Positions 8,128 through 17,349 of a DNA stretch of 64,000 nt are shown piece by piece (within the stretch, counting starts at the first letter, position 1; each line of letters starts with the position of its first letter). Made by a program: the position numbers and the translations under genes. The DNA comes from JAAXGX01 sp965203565 (GTDB lineage Bacteria; Acidobacteriota; Vicinamibacteria; Vicinamibacterales; UBA8438), in assembly GCA_965203565.1 (NCBI GenBank), contig OZ241896.1:124001-188000 (forward strand), read 5' to 3'. The notes under the pieces are model-generated. The model was not told the DNA's origin, did no database searches, and saw nothing but the letters and a program-made list of their open reading frames with translations.

Positions 8128-9546
8128 CTAAGCCGGCGACGGGCCGATGTCCACGGCGATCTCCCGCCACTTCTCCTGCCGGAACCGGACGACGCTCAAC
8201 ACGGCGCGCGTCACGTGTCCGAGCACGATCGCCAGCCAGATGTCCTCCGGCTGCAGCCCGCGCGCGGCCGACAGCCAGGCGCAGAGCCCGATCGGCACGA
8301 CGACCTGCGAGACGATCGAGATGTACAGCGGACTCTGCGTGTCGCCCGTCCCCTGGAGCGCGCCGGTGTACGTCAGCGCCACGGTGACGAACAGCCCCGA
8401 GACGGCGAGGTAGGCGAGCAGCTGCCGGCCGATCTCGAACGCCACCCCCTGGTCGAGCGCGAAGATCGCCAGCAGCGGCCGGGGAACGCCGACGAACAGC
8501 AGGCCCACCACCGCCGCGGCTCCCAGGCCGATGCCGGCCGCCACCTGCGCCGCGCGGGCGCTGCGGGCCGGACGGCCCGCGCCGAGGTTCTGCCCCGCGA
8601 CGGTCGCCGCCGCCCCCATCAGCCCGACCGACGTCCAGGTGACCAGGGCGAACAGTTCGGTGTAGCCGACGGCGTACGCCGCCTGGGCCTCCGCGCTGTG
8701 CTCCAGCGAGCCGACGAAGCGGAACATCAGCACGCCGGCCAGGTTCATGACGATCCCCTGGAACCCGGCCGGCAGGCCGAACCGGAACAGCTCCCGGATG
8801 ACGCGCCAGTCGGGCGTCCACGGCATCTCCCGGGAGAACCGGATCACGAGGCGGCCCGAGAACAGGCGCACGAGGAAGACGACGCTGATCGCAGCGCTGG
8901 CGATGGCGGACCCCATCGCCGCGCCGGCGGCGCCGAACGCCGGCACGGGGCCGAGCCCCCGGATCAGGACGACGTTCAGGACGACGTTCAGGACGGTCAT
9001 CACCATGCCGAGCCGGAGCGGAGTCTGCGCGTCCCCGGCCGCGCGCAGCGCGCCGTTCATCATGAAGAAGATCAGCATTCCGATGCTGAACACGAACACG
9101 ATCCGGATGTACGACAGCGCCTCGGCCTGCACCTCGGGCGCGGCGTTGACCAGATCGAGCAGGACGGGCGCGGCGAACCAGCCGGCCGGGGCCAGCACCC
9201 CGACCGCCATGAAGACCGCGGTCAGAAACGCCTGGTAGACCGTCCGGTTCACCTTCTCCGGCTCCCCGGCGCCGGCGAACCGGGCGACCAGGATTCCCAT
9301 GCCGGTGAAAACCGACGCGACGAACACGATGACCAGCATGAACACCTGCATGCTGACGCCGATGGCGGCGTTGCCCGTGTGCCCGACGTAATGCCCGACC
9401 ATCGCCTGGTCGACGATCCCCTGCAAGCCCCCGATGGCGTTTCCGAGCATCGCCGGCCAGGCGAGCTTCCAGACCGCCCGGGAGAGCGACCCCTCCACGA
9501 TGCTCCGGTCGAAGCGCTGCGTTGCTTGCCGACTGTCGTCGCCCAT
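8128..9546 (-). CDS. MATE family multidrug/cation efflux transporter
   Basis: The 472-residue integral membrane protein has about twelve hydrophobic helices in two similar halves, the expected MATE length. The N-terminal half has WKLAWPAMLGNAIGG and the second half PMW-like EMPWTPDW..RELFRFGLPAG, typical of the NorM/DinF group. These export organic cations or drugs using Na+ or H+ gradients. I chose the ATG at 9546 because the segment further upstream is not MATE-like. It is divergent from the Nudix gene and probably in an operon with the PLP enzyme. Confidence 0.9.
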   Translation of the reverse strand: MGDDSRQATQRFDRSIVEGSLSRAVWKLAWPAMLGNAIGGLQGIVDQAMVGHYVGHTGNAAIGVSMQVFMLVIVFVASVFTGMGILVARFAGAGEPEKVNRTVYQAFLTAVFMAVGVLAPAGWFAAPVLLDLVNAAPEVQAEALSYIRIVFVFSIGMLIFFMMNGALRAAGDAQTPLRLGMVMTVLNVVLNVVLIRGLGPVPAFGAAGAAMGSAIASAAISVVFLVRLFSGRLVIRFSREMPWTPDWRVIRELFRFGLPAGFQGIVMNLAGVLMFRFVGSLEHSAEAQAAYAVGYTELFALVTWTSVGLMGAAATVAGQNLGAGRPARSARAAQVAAGIGLGAAAVVGLLFVGVPRPLLAIFALDQGVAFEIGRQLLAYLAVSGLFVTVALTYTGALQGTGDTQSPLYISIVSQVVVPIGLCAWLSAARGLQPEDIWLAIVLGHVTRAVLSVVRFRQEKWREIAVDIGPSPA

Positions 9547-9605
9547 GCGATGCCCGGCGGGGACGGGGAGCCGAGAGGCCGTGCGGTAAGATGGGAGGCC
9601 GCACC

Positions 9606-10277
9606 GTGGCGCCGGATTTCCCGTCACTGTATCAGATCGAAACCCGGATCCGGTCCGCGGCCGCGGCGCCGCTTCCCGGCGCGGCGGTCCACCTCCGCCT
9701 CGCCCCGCGGCCGCGGCGGGGGTGGCGTCCCGACCACGTACCGCCCGGCGCGAAGACGGCCGCCGGGCTGGTGCTGCTCTACCCGCACGCCGGCCAGCCG
9801 CGCCTCCTGCTGACCGTGCGCGCCGGCGCCCTGCCGCAGCACGGGGGGCAGGTGTCGCTGCCGGGAGGCCGGGTCGAGCCGGACGAGACGATCGAGCAGG
9901 CGGCGCTCCGCGAAGCGGCGGAGGAAGTGGGCGTCGAACCGGAACGGGTGCGCGTTCTCGGCCGGCTCTCCCCCCTCTACATCCCGGTCAGCCGCTTCGC
10001 GCTCCATCCGGTGATCGGCGCGGCCGACGCGCGTCCCGCCTTCCGCGCCCGGTCGGCCGAGGTGGCCCGCATCCTGGAGGCGCCGGTGGCGGCGCTCCTC
10101 GATCCGCGCGGGACGCCGCGCCGGGGCGTCCGGTGGCGCGGGACCGAACAGGCGCGCGTGCCGTACGTCGAAGTGCGCGGCGAGCGGGTGTGGGGGGCGA
10201 CGGCGATGATCCTGGCCGAGCTGCTCGCGCTGCTCGGCGCCCCGCCGGCCGATCCGTGGGACGGCGTCGAAGATTGA
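9606..10277 (+). CDS. Nudix hydrolase, CoA pyrophosphatase (NudL) type
   Basis: The 223-residue protein has a full Nudix box, running from GGRVEPDE through REAAEEVGV. Immediately before it is the CoA-pyrophosphatase signature (LLTVRAGALPQHGGQVSLPGG region). It should cleave CoA and its derivatives to phosphopantetheine and 3',5'-ADP. GTG at 9606 is preceded by GGGAGG with seven bases between, which I prefer to the in-frame ATG at 9591 that lies on top of that ribosome site. Confidence 0.9.
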   Translation: MAPDFPSLYQIETRIRSAAAAPLPGAAVHLRLAPRPRRGWRPDHVPPGAKTAAGLVLLYPHAGQPRLLLTVRAGALPQHGGQVSLPGGRVEPDETIEQAALREAAEEVGVEPERVRVLGRLSPLYIPVSRFALHPVIGAADARPAFRARSAEVARILEAPVAALLDPRGTPRRGVRWRGTEQARVPYVEVRGERVWGATAMILAELLALLGAPPADPWDGVED

Positions 10278-10313
10278 CGCCGGCGGGCGGCGCATCCGCG
10301 GGCGCCGCCCGCG

Positions 10314-10322
10314 TGCGATAAT
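10314..10322 (+). promoter_or_regulatory. Extended -10 promoter (TGCGATAAT) of the topoisomerase gene
   Basis: A TGn extended -10 followed by GATAAT lies about 50 bases before the TTG start. No matching -35 is present. The surrounding GCGTGCGATAATCGCCTT is nearly repeated at 13304, before the next transcription unit. Confidence 0.5.
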
Positions 10323-10372
10323 CGCCTTGCGGCGGCGGCGGCGCGCCGGCCGCAGGCGCAGGAGGACCGCCC

Positions 10373-12766
10373 TTGCCCAGACCGCCACGCAACCCTTCGC
10401 CCCGCGAAGCCCCGCTGCTGGACGCCGGCGTCGCGGACGACGCGCGCCGCGGCGACGACGCCGTCGCGCTCCACGAGGCCGCGCAGTCGCGGTACCTGAA
10501 CTACGCGTTGTCGGTCATCACGTCACGGGCGCTGCCTGACGTGCGCGACGGCCTGAAGCCGGTCCAGCGCCGCATCCTGTACACGATGTGGCGCCAGCGG
10601 CTGCGCGCCGACGCCAAGCCTCGGAAGTGCGCCAAGGTGGTGGGCGACGTCATGGGAAGCTACCACCCGCACGGCGACACCGCGATCTACGACACCCTGG
10701 TCCGGATGGCGCAGCCGTTCACCCTGCGCGCGCCGCTCGTCTACGGCTCCGGCAACTTCGGGTCGCTCGACGGCGACGGCGCCGCCGCGATGCGGTACAC
10801 CGAATGCCGCCTCGCCCCGATCGCCGCCGAGATCCTCCAGGAGATCGATCAGGAGACGGTCCCGTTCCAGCCGAACTACGACGGCACGCGGCAGGAGCCG
10901 GTGGTGCTCCCCGCCCGGATGCCGAACCTGCTGGTGAACGGCGCGACCGGGATCGCCGTCGGGATGGCGACCAACGTCCCGCCGCACAACCTGGGCGAGG
11001 TCGCCGCGGCGCTCGTCCGGCTGCTCGACGACCCGACGCTCGACAGCGCCCGGCTCGCGCGCGACGTCAAGGGGCCGGACTTCCCCACCGGCGGCCAGGT
11101 GGTCAACACCGCCGAGGAGCTGGAGCAGATCTACGCCGCCGGCGCCGGCACGGTGCGGATCCGCGCCACGTGGGAGCCGGGCCCGGCCGCCCGGTCGTCG
11201 AAGACCGTCTTCCTCACCAGCGTCCCGTACGGCGTCAACAAGGCGCAACTCGTCGAGCGGATCGCCGAAGTGATCGTGGCGCGCAAGCTGCCGGCGCTGA
11301 TCGACGTCAAGGACGTCTCGGCCGACGACGTCCGGATCGCGCTGGAGATCAAGCGCGACGCGGACGAGCGGCTGGTGATGGCGTACTTGTTCAGGCATAC
11401 GCCGCTCCAGACCACCTTCCCGGTCAACCTCACCTGCCTCGTCCCGACCGAGCAGGCGGGCGTCGGCCGGCCCGAGCGGCTCGACCTCAAGCAGATTCTC
11501 TGGCATTTCCTGCATTTCCGGCTCGAGGTGGTGACGCGCCGCCTGGAGCACGAACTGGCGGCGCTCCGGAAGCGGATCCACCTCCTGGAAGGGTTCGAGC
11601 GGGTGTTCGACGCGCTGGACGCCATCATCGCGCTGATCCGGGTGTCGGACGGCAAGGCGGACGCGGCGGCGCGGATCATGAAGCGGTTCGCGCTCGACGC
11701 CGAGCAGACCGACGCGATCCTGGAGCTGAAGATCTACCGGCTGGCTCGGCTGGAGATCCTGATGATCCGCGACGAGCTGAAGGCGAAGCGGGATCGGGCG
11801 CGGCGGATCGGCGGACTGCTCGGCGACGAGGACCGCCGCTGGGCGATCGTGCGCGACGAGATCGACGAGGTGCGGCGCGCCCACGGCGACCGGGCGGCGA
11901 ACCCCCGCCGCACGGTGATCGCCGCCGTGGCGGACGACGAGGAGGCGTTCAGCGCGGACGACTTCATCGTCGACGAGGACGCCGTGGCGCTGGTCTCGCG
12001 GGACGGCTGGGTGAAGCGGCAGCGGGAGGTCCGCGATCCGGCGGCGACGCGGCTGCGCGAGGGCGACGCGCTGCTCGCGGCGGTGGCCGGCAGCACGCGC
12101 GCCACGGTGGTCTTCTTCACCAACTTCGGGGTGGCCTATGGCTGCCGGCTGATCGACGTCCCCGCCTCGACCGGCTACGGCGAGCCGATCCAGCGGCTGT
12201 TCAAGCTGAGGGACGGCGAGCGGGTGGTCACGGCGCTCAGCCTCGACCCGCGCGCGGTCGGCGACGTCGCGGCGACCCCCGACCGCCCGGAGCCGCCGAC
12301 GCACGCGCTGGCGGTGTCGAGCGACGGCTACGGGCTCCGGTTCGGCCTCGACCCGTTCGCCGAGCCGAGCACCCGCGCCGGCCGCCGGTTCGCGCGCCCG
12401 TCGAAGGGCGCCGAGATCGTCGGCGTCGCCGCGGTCTCGGGCGCCGAGACGCTGATCGCCGCCACCCGCCAGGCCCGCGCCATGCTCTGTCCGGCGCGCG
12501 CGATCAACTTCCTCTCCGGCCCCGGCAAGGGCGTCCGGGTCGTCAGGCTGGACGCGCACGACGACCGGGTGATCGGCTTCGCCGCCTCGCGCGGCGACCG
12601 CGACCTGCTGACTGTCGAGACCAGCCGCGGCGCCGCGCAGACGATCAGCACCGCCAAGTACGACGTGGGCGGCCGGGGCGGCCGGGGCCGGACGCTGCTC
12701 CAGCGCGGACAGTTCACCCGCGTCGTGCCGAAGCCGATCGAGGCGCCGGCGCTGGGGGGACGGTGA
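10373..12766 (+). CDS. Type IIA topoisomerase subunit A (GyrA/ParC-like)
   Basis: The 797-residue protein has the breakage-reunion domain with SRALPDVRDGLKPVQRR, the quinolone-pocket region GDVMGSYHPHGD and the catalytic tyrosine in AAMRYTECRL (Tyr142). A C-terminal beta-pinwheel region follows from about residue 510. It cuts and rejoins DNA as an A2B2 complex with GyrB or ParE; no B subunit is nearby. Length is between E. coli ParC and GyrA, and no canonical GyrA box is seen, so a topoisomerase IV-like role is favoured. The TTG start is fixed by AGGAGG at 10360-10365. Confidence 0.92.
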   Translation: MPRPPRNPSPREAPLLDAGVADDARRGDDAVALHEAAQSRYLNYALSVITSRALPDVRDGLKPVQRRILYTMWRQRLRADAKPRKCAKVVGDVMGSYHPHGDTAIYDTLVRMAQPFTLRAPLVYGSGNFGSLDGDGAAAMRYTECRLAPIAAEILQEIDQETVPFQPNYDGTRQEPVVLPARMPNLLVNGATGIAVGMATNVPPHNLGEVAAALVRLLDDPTLDSARLARDVKGPDFPTGGQVVNTAEELEQIYAAGAGTVRIRATWEPGPAARSSKTVFLTSVPYGVNKAQLVERIAEVIVARKLPALIDVKDVSADDVRIALEIKRDADERLVMAYLFRHTPLQTTFPVNLTCLVPTEQAGVGRPERLDLKQILWHFLHFRLEVVTRRLEHELAALRKRIHLLEGFERVFDALDAIIALIRVSDGKADAAARIMKRFALDAEQTDAILELKIYRLARLEILMIRDELKAKRDRARRIGGLLGDEDRRWAIVRDEIDEVRRAHGDRAANPRRTVIAAVADDEEAFSADDFIVDEDAVALVSRDGWVKRQREVRDPAATRLREGDALLAAVAGSTRATVVFFTNFGVAYGCRLIDVPASTGYGEPIQRLFKLRDGERVVTALSLDPRAVGDVAATPDRPEPPTHALAVSSDGYGLRFGLDPFAEPSTRAGRRFARPSKGAEIVGVAAVSGAETLIAATRQARAMLCPARAINFLSGPGKGVRVVRLDAHDDRVIGFAASRGDRDLLTVETSRGAAQTISTAKYDVGGRGGRGRTLLQRGQFTRVVPKPIEAPALGGR

Positions 12767-12780
12767 CGAGCGGCGCCATC

Positions 12781-12800
12781 GTCTCGGCCGCGGCCGAGAC
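12781..12800 (+). terminator. 20-bp perfect palindrome after the topoisomerase gene
   Basis: GTCTCGGCCGCGGCCGAGAC is an exact palindrome 14 bases after the stop codon and can form a strong hairpin. There is no T run, so it may be a weak or factor-assisted terminator. Confidence 0.4.
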
Positions 12801-12869
12801 GGCCGACAAGCCGTCCACGGGAGTCCTGCCGGCCGCCGGTGGGCGGCGAGAGGATCAAGGAAGGACAGT

Positions 12870-13292
12870 GTGAGCCGGCTCGTTCGGACGATCCCGGCCG
12901 GCGTCCTCCTGCTGGCGGTCCTCGCCGGCGGGGCGGCGGCGCAGGACGCCGCCGCGGACCTGTACGCGTGCGGCGAAGCGCCGCAGGTCGAATCGGCGCT
13001 CGCCGGGCTGACGCTGTGCGACGGCCTGCCGACCGGGGAGCTGTCCGCGCGCGCCGGCCCGGACAACCTGCAGGTCCGGGACGGCGCGCGCGTCGCCGCG
13101 CTCCTGCCGGACGGGATCGCCGGCGTCGCCGGGATGCGCGTCGGCGACCTGATCTATCGGGTGGGCGGGGTCGACGTCCCGGACGCCCGGTCCGCGGCGG
13201 ACAGCCTCGCCCGCGTGCGGCTCCGGTCCGACACGTTGGTGAACTTCCTCCGCGGCGGACGGCCCTACCGGATCAAGCTCCGGCGGCGGTAG
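12870..13292 (+). CDS. Exported PDZ-domain protein
   Basis: The 140-residue protein has a signal peptide (about residues 1-24, cut after AAA). A single PDZ-like domain then carries the GMRVGDLIYRVGGVDV core, as in HtrA-type PDZ modules, with no protease domain. Two cysteines near the mature N-terminus (YACGE, LTLCDG) could form a disulfide. GTG at 12870 follows AAGGAAGGA. Its partner or ligand is unknown. Confidence 0.75.
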   Translation: MSRLVRTIPAGVLLLAVLAGGAAAQDAAADLYACGEAPQVESALAGLTLCDGLPTGELSARAGPDNLQVRDGARVAALLPDGIAGVAGMRVGDLIYRVGGVDVPDARSAADSLARVRLRSDTLVNFLRGGRPYRIKLRRR

Positions 13293-13306
13293 GGCCGCCG
13301 GGCGCG

Positions 13307-13315
13307 TGCTATCAT
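13307..13315 (+). promoter_or_regulatory. Extended -10 promoter (TGCTATCAT) ahead of the PQQ-protein operon
   Basis: TGn followed by TATCAT lies 32 bases upstream of the inserted repeat element. The 18-base context differs from that at 10313 at only two positions. If active, the transcript passes through the 158-bp repeat before reaching the PQQ-propeller gene. Confidence 0.45.
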
Positions 13316-13347
13316 CGCCTTTCCACTCTCTCTCGACGGGCTCTACG

Positions 13348-13505
13348 CAGCCCGTGGTGGAACCCCGCGTCGCGCCGAGCGCGGCGAGGCGCCCGGCTGA
13401 CAAGGCGTGAGGAGGGCGCATATTGGGCATACGCAACCGACGAACAACGCCGTCAGGCGGGATGCATCGCCGCTCGAATGCAGCGGGGACCTCCGCCACG
13501 GGCTG
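13348..13505. mobile_element. MITE-like repeat, copy A (158 bp)
   Basis: The ends are inverted repeats: CAGCCCGTGGTGG at 13348-13360 and CCGCCACGGGCTG at 13493-13505 (12 of 13 positions pair). The interior is non-coding on inspection. Copy B at 17178-17335 has the same length and differs at about three positions. It sits in the leader of the PQQ-propeller gene, between its promoter candidate and the start codon. Confidence 0.8.
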
Positions 13506-13521
13506 TATGGGGAATGCACCG

Positions 13522-15723
13522 ATGAACAAGGCGGCAGACTGCTTGCGGCCCGTGGCCTGCGCGCTCCTGCTGGCGCTGCCGGCGGCGGCGCCGGCCCTGG
13601 GGCAGGACTGGCCGAGCTGGCGCGGTCCGGACCGGAACGGCGTCTCGGACCTTGCGCCGCTCGTGTCGAGCTGGTCGAAGGACGGCGAGAACCTGATCTG
13701 GTCCGACCGCTGGATCGGCCGCTCGACGCCGGCGGTGTTCGACGGGCGCGTCTGCGCGAACGGACGGACCGGCGACGGGGTGTCGAAGCAGGAGATCGTC
13801 GCCTGCTGGGACGCCGGCGACGGGACGAAGCTCTGGGAGCGCAGGTTCAGCGTCGCGAACACGACGGTGCCGTTCAACCGGGTCGGCTGGGGGAACGTGA
13901 CCGGCGACCCGGAGACCGAGCTCCTGTTCGCGCTGAACATCGACGGCCACTTCAACGCGTTCGACCGCGACGGGCGGATCGTCTGGAGCTGGCGTCTGGC
14001 GGAGGAGCTCGGCCGCGCCTCCGGCTACGGCGGCCGCACCTCGACCCCGGTCGTCGACGAGGACCGGGTGATCCTGTCGGTCATCGGCGGGATGTGGGGC
14101 GACTACGCCGGCCCTCCCCGCCACCGGTACGTCGCCTTCGACAAGCGCCGCGGCGAGGTGCTCTGGATCTCGACGCCGGGGGGCGCCGTCGCCGACATGA
14201 ACACGCAGTCGGTCCCGGTGGTGACGGTCATCGACGGCCGGCGGCTGCTGATCGACGGGAACGCCGACGGCCGCATTTACGCTCTCCTCGCGCGGACCGG
14301 AGAGAAGGTGTGGGAGTTCCACCTGTCGCAGCGGGGAATCAACGTCTCGCCGGTCGTCGACGGGACGACGGTCTACGCGGCGCACAGCGAGGAGAACGTC
14401 GACAGCGGCCACATGGGCCGGGTGGTGGCGATAGACGCCACCGGCAGCGGCGACGTCACGGCGACGCACGAGCTGTGGCGCGCCGAGGAGATGGCGGTCG
14501 GGTTCTCGTCGCCGGCGCTCCACGACGGCCGGCTGTACGTCATCGACAACTCGGCGAACCTGAACGCGCTCGACGCGCGGGACGGGGCGCTGCTCTGGAC
14601 CACCTCCGTCGGAACGGTCGGCAAGTCGTCGCCGGTCTGGGCGGACGGCAAGCTGTACGTCACCGAGGTGAACGGGAACGTCACGGTGCTGCGGCCGGGC
14701 GCAGGCGGCGCCGTCGTGCTCGACGCCGAGGAGCTGGCGGTCGACGACGGCCGGTACGCCGAAATCTACGGTTCGTTCGCGCCGGCGTACGGGCGGCTGT
14801 ACCTGATCGCCGAATCGGGGATCTACTGCATCGGCGACCCGGACGCGCCGTTCGAGGCGCGCGACGGCGCGCCGCCCGCACTCGGCGCGGAGCGGGCGCC
14901 GGGCGATGCGGCCAGCCTCCAGGTCGCGCCGGCGGAGGCCGTCCTGTCGGCGGGCGAGTCGGCCTCGTTCCGCATCCTGGCGTTCGACGCCAACGGCCGC
15001 GCCCTCGGCGAGCGCGACGGCGCATGGTCGCTCGACGGCCTGACGGGGGGGCGGATCTCCGCGGACGGGATGCTGTCGACCGACGCCGGCGGCGGGAACC
15101 GGAGCGGAAAGGTGACGGCGGCGGCCGGCGGCCTGACCGCGAGCGCGCAGGTGCGCGTCTTCGGTCCGCTGCCGTGGACCGAGAACTTCGACAGTGGCCG
15201 TCCGCCGTACTGGATCGGCGGGGGCGGAAACCTGCGGGGGGTCGAGGAAGGCGGCGAGCGCCTCCTGCGGAAGGGGCCGTCGCGCACCGGCATCCACCGG
15301 CACGCCGTCTACCTCGGCCCGGCCGACATGTCCGGCTACACCATACAGGCCGACGCGATGGCGACCGAGAAGGGCCGGCGCCGGGCGGACCTCGGGCTGA
15401 TCAACCGCGGCTACACGCTCGACATGCAAGGGAACGCCCAGCGCCTCCAGCTCCAGTCGTGGGCCGCCGAGCTGCGGATGGACGAGCGGACGCCGTTCGC
15501 GTGGGACCCGAACGTCTGGTACACGCTGAAGCTGCGCGTCGACGACGACGGCGGGCGGGCGCTGGTCCGGGGCAAGGTGTGGCGGCGCGGCGCCCCCGAG
15601 CCGTCGGAGTGGACGGTGACCGCCGAGGACCCGGTCCCGGTCGCTCAGGGCAGTCCGGGCCTGATCGCCTACTCGCCGATGGACGTCTACTACGACAACG
15701 TACAGGTGATGGAGAACCGATGA
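13522..15723 (+). CDS. Exported PQQ-binding-like beta-propeller protein with C-terminal LamG-like domain
   Basis: The 733-residue protein has a signal peptide (residues ~1-25, cut after ALG) and an early DWPSWRGPDRNGVS motif typical of PQQ-like propeller proteins. About seven blades follow, with repeated W-containing phrases such as GTKLWERR, GEVLWIST, GEKVWEFH and GALLWTTS. Residues ~455-530 form an Ig/invasin-like segment, and ~555-733 a concanavalin/LamG-like fold (ENFDSG start). It is probably periplasmic or outer-membrane associated; catalytic activity is not evident. GGGGA precedes the ATG at 13522. It overlaps the next propeller gene by four bases. Confidence 0.85.
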   Translation: MNKAADCLRPVACALLLALPAAAPALGQDWPSWRGPDRNGVSDLAPLVSSWSKDGENLIWSDRWIGRSTPAVFDGRVCANGRTGDGVSKQEIVACWDAGDGTKLWERRFSVANTTVPFNRVGWGNVTGDPETELLFALNIDGHFNAFDRDGRIVWSWRLAEELGRASGYGGRTSTPVVDEDRVILSVIGGMWGDYAGPPRHRYVAFDKRRGEVLWISTPGGAVADMNTQSVPVVTVIDGRRLLIDGNADGRIYALLARTGEKVWEFHLSQRGINVSPVVDGTTVYAAHSEENVDSGHMGRVVAIDATGSGDVTATHELWRAEEMAVGFSSPALHDGRLYVIDNSANLNALDARDGALLWTTSVGTVGKSSPVWADGKLYVTEVNGNVTVLRPGAGGAVVLDAEELAVDDGRYAEIYGSFAPAYGRLYLIAESGIYCIGDPDAPFEARDGAPPALGAERAPGDAASLQVAPAEAVLSAGESASFRILAFDANGRALGERDGAWSLDGLTGGRISADGMLSTDAGGGNRSGKVTAAAGGLTASAQVRVFGPLPWTENFDSGRPPYWIGGGGNLRGVEEGGERLLRKGPSRTGIHRHAVYLGPADMSGYTIQADAMATEKGRRRADLGLINRGYTLDMQGNAQRLQLQSWAAELRMDERTPFAWDPNVWYTLKLRVDDDGGRALVRGKVWRRGAPEPSEWTVTAEDPVPVAQGSPGLIAYSPMDVYYDNVQVMENR

Positions 15724-17177
15724 CTCGATACGGACCGATCGCGGGGCTGGCGGCGGCGCTTCTGGCCGGGGGACCCGCCGCCGAGGCGCAGGAAGTCGGC
15801 ATGTTCGGGAACACCCCGTCGCGGAACATGGCGTCGGACGAAACCGGCCTCCCCGCCCAGTGGGACGTGACGACCGGCGCGAACGTGCTCTGGTCGCAGC
15901 CGGTCGGCTCGCAGGCGTACGGCGGCCCGGTGATCGCCAACGGGCGGGTCTACGTCGGCACCAACAACGAGGGGCGCCGGGACCCCGCCATCGAAGGGGA
16001 CAAGGGGGTGGTGATGGCGTTCGACGCCGCCACCGGCGAGTTCCTCTGGCAGATGGTGCACGACAAGCTCCCGGCCGGACGGGTCAACGACTGGCCGCTC
16101 CAGGGGGTCTGCTCCACCGCCTACATGGAGGGCGACCGGATCTACTACGTCTCGAACCAGGCGCACGTCGTCTGCGTCGACGCCGAAGGGTTCCGGGACG
16201 GCGAGAACGACGGCCCGTTCACCGGCGAGACCGACGCCTCGGAGAGCGCCGGCGACGTCATCTGGTCGTACGACATGATCGCGGAGCTCGACGTCTTCCC
16301 GCACAACCTGGCCACCGGCTCGCCGCTCATCGTCGGCGACCTGCTGTACACCGTGACCAGCAACGGGGTCGACGAAGGGCACGTCAACATCCCGTCGCCG
16401 TTCTCGCCGAACTTCATCGCGCTCGACAAGCGGACCGGCGAGCTGGTCTGGGAGAACGCCGTGGTCGGCGAGAACGTGCTGCACGGCAGCTGGACCAACC
16501 CGGCTTACGCCGAAATCGGCGGCCGGGCGCAGGTCGTCTTCGCGGGGGGCGACGGCGTCGTCTACAGCCTCGACGCCGCCACCGGCGAGATTATCTGGCA
16601 GTTCGACTGCAACCCGAAAGACTCGGAGTGGGCGCTCGGCGGCCGGGGGACCCGGAACAACATACTCGCGACGCCGGTGATCCACGACGACAAGGTGTAC
16701 ATCGGGGTCGGCCAGGACCCGGAGCATGGCGAAGCGCCCGGGCACTTCTGGGTGATCGACGCCACCGGCTCCGGCGACGTCACCGACACGCACGTCGTCT
16801 GGCGCCGCGGCGGCGAGGACTTCTACCGCACCATGTCAACCGCCGCCATCCAGGACGGCATCGTGTACATCTCGAGCCTCTCCGGGTTTCTCCACGCGCT
16901 CGACGCGCAGACCGGCGAGCATTTCTGGACCCACGACACGTTCGCGGCCGTCTGGGCCTCGGCGTTCGCGGCCGACGGCAAGGTGTACCTGGGGGACGAG
17001 GACGGCGACGTGGCGGTCCTCCGCGCAGGGAAGCAGCTCGAAGTGCTCGGCGAGCACACCCTCGGCGCCGCCGTCTACAGCACCCCGGTGGTGCGCGACG
17101 GCGTGATGTACGTCCTGACCCGGAACCGCCTGTGGGCCCTCAAGGAAGGCGCGCAGTCCGACCCGCTGCAGCGTTGA
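15720..17177 (+). CDS. Exported PQQ-binding-like beta-propeller protein
   Basis: The 485-residue protein starts in an ATGA overlap with the preceding propeller gene, so the two are translationally coupled. It has a signal peptide (cut near AEA) and tandem propeller blades with GEFLWQM, GELVWENA, GEIIWQFD and GEHFWTHD. A near-copy of the phrase DATGSGDVT also occurs in the preceding gene, suggesting an old duplication. It is probably a BamB-like or unassigned periplasmic scaffold. Its TGA is directly followed by repeat copy B. Confidence 0.87.
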   Translation: MTRYGPIAGLAAALLAGGPAAEAQEVGMFGNTPSRNMASDETGLPAQWDVTTGANVLWSQPVGSQAYGGPVIANGRVYVGTNNEGRRDPAIEGDKGVVMAFDAATGEFLWQMVHDKLPAGRVNDWPLQGVCSTAYMEGDRIYYVSNQAHVVCVDAEGFRDGENDGPFTGETDASESAGDVIWSYDMIAELDVFPHNLATGSPLIVGDLLYTVTSNGVDEGHVNIPSPFSPNFIALDKRTGELVWENAVVGENVLHGSWTNPAYAEIGGRAQVVFAGGDGVVYSLDAATGEIIWQFDCNPKDSEWALGGRGTRNNILATPVIHDDKVYIGVGQDPEHGEAPGHFWVIDATGSGDVTDTHVVWRRGGEDFYRTMSTAAIQDGIVYISSLSGFLHALDAQTGEHFWTHDTFAAVWASAFAADGKVYLGDEDGDVAVLRAGKQLEVLGEHTLGAAVYSTPVVRDGVMYVLTRNRLWALKEGAQSDPLQR

Positions 17178-17335
17178 CAGCCCGTGGTGGAACCCCGCGT
17201 CGCACCGAGAGCGGCGAGGCGCCCGGCTGACAAGGCGTGAGGAGGGCGCATATTGGGCATACGCAACCGACGAACAACGCCGTCAGGCGGGATGCATCGC
17301 TGCTCGAATGCAGCGGGGACCTCCGCCACGGGCTG
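17178..17335. mobile_element. MITE-like repeat, copy B (158 bp) with 4-bp target duplication
   Basis: Copy B has the same terminal inverted repeats as copy A and is about 98% identical to it. It is flanked by TTGA on both sides (17174-17177 and 17336-17339), a likely target-site duplication. The left TTGA includes the stop codon of the propeller gene. Removing the element and one TTGA would leave the sulfotransferase start about ten bases after that stop. Confidence 0.85.
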
Positions 17336-17349
17336 TTGAGGGGCGGACC

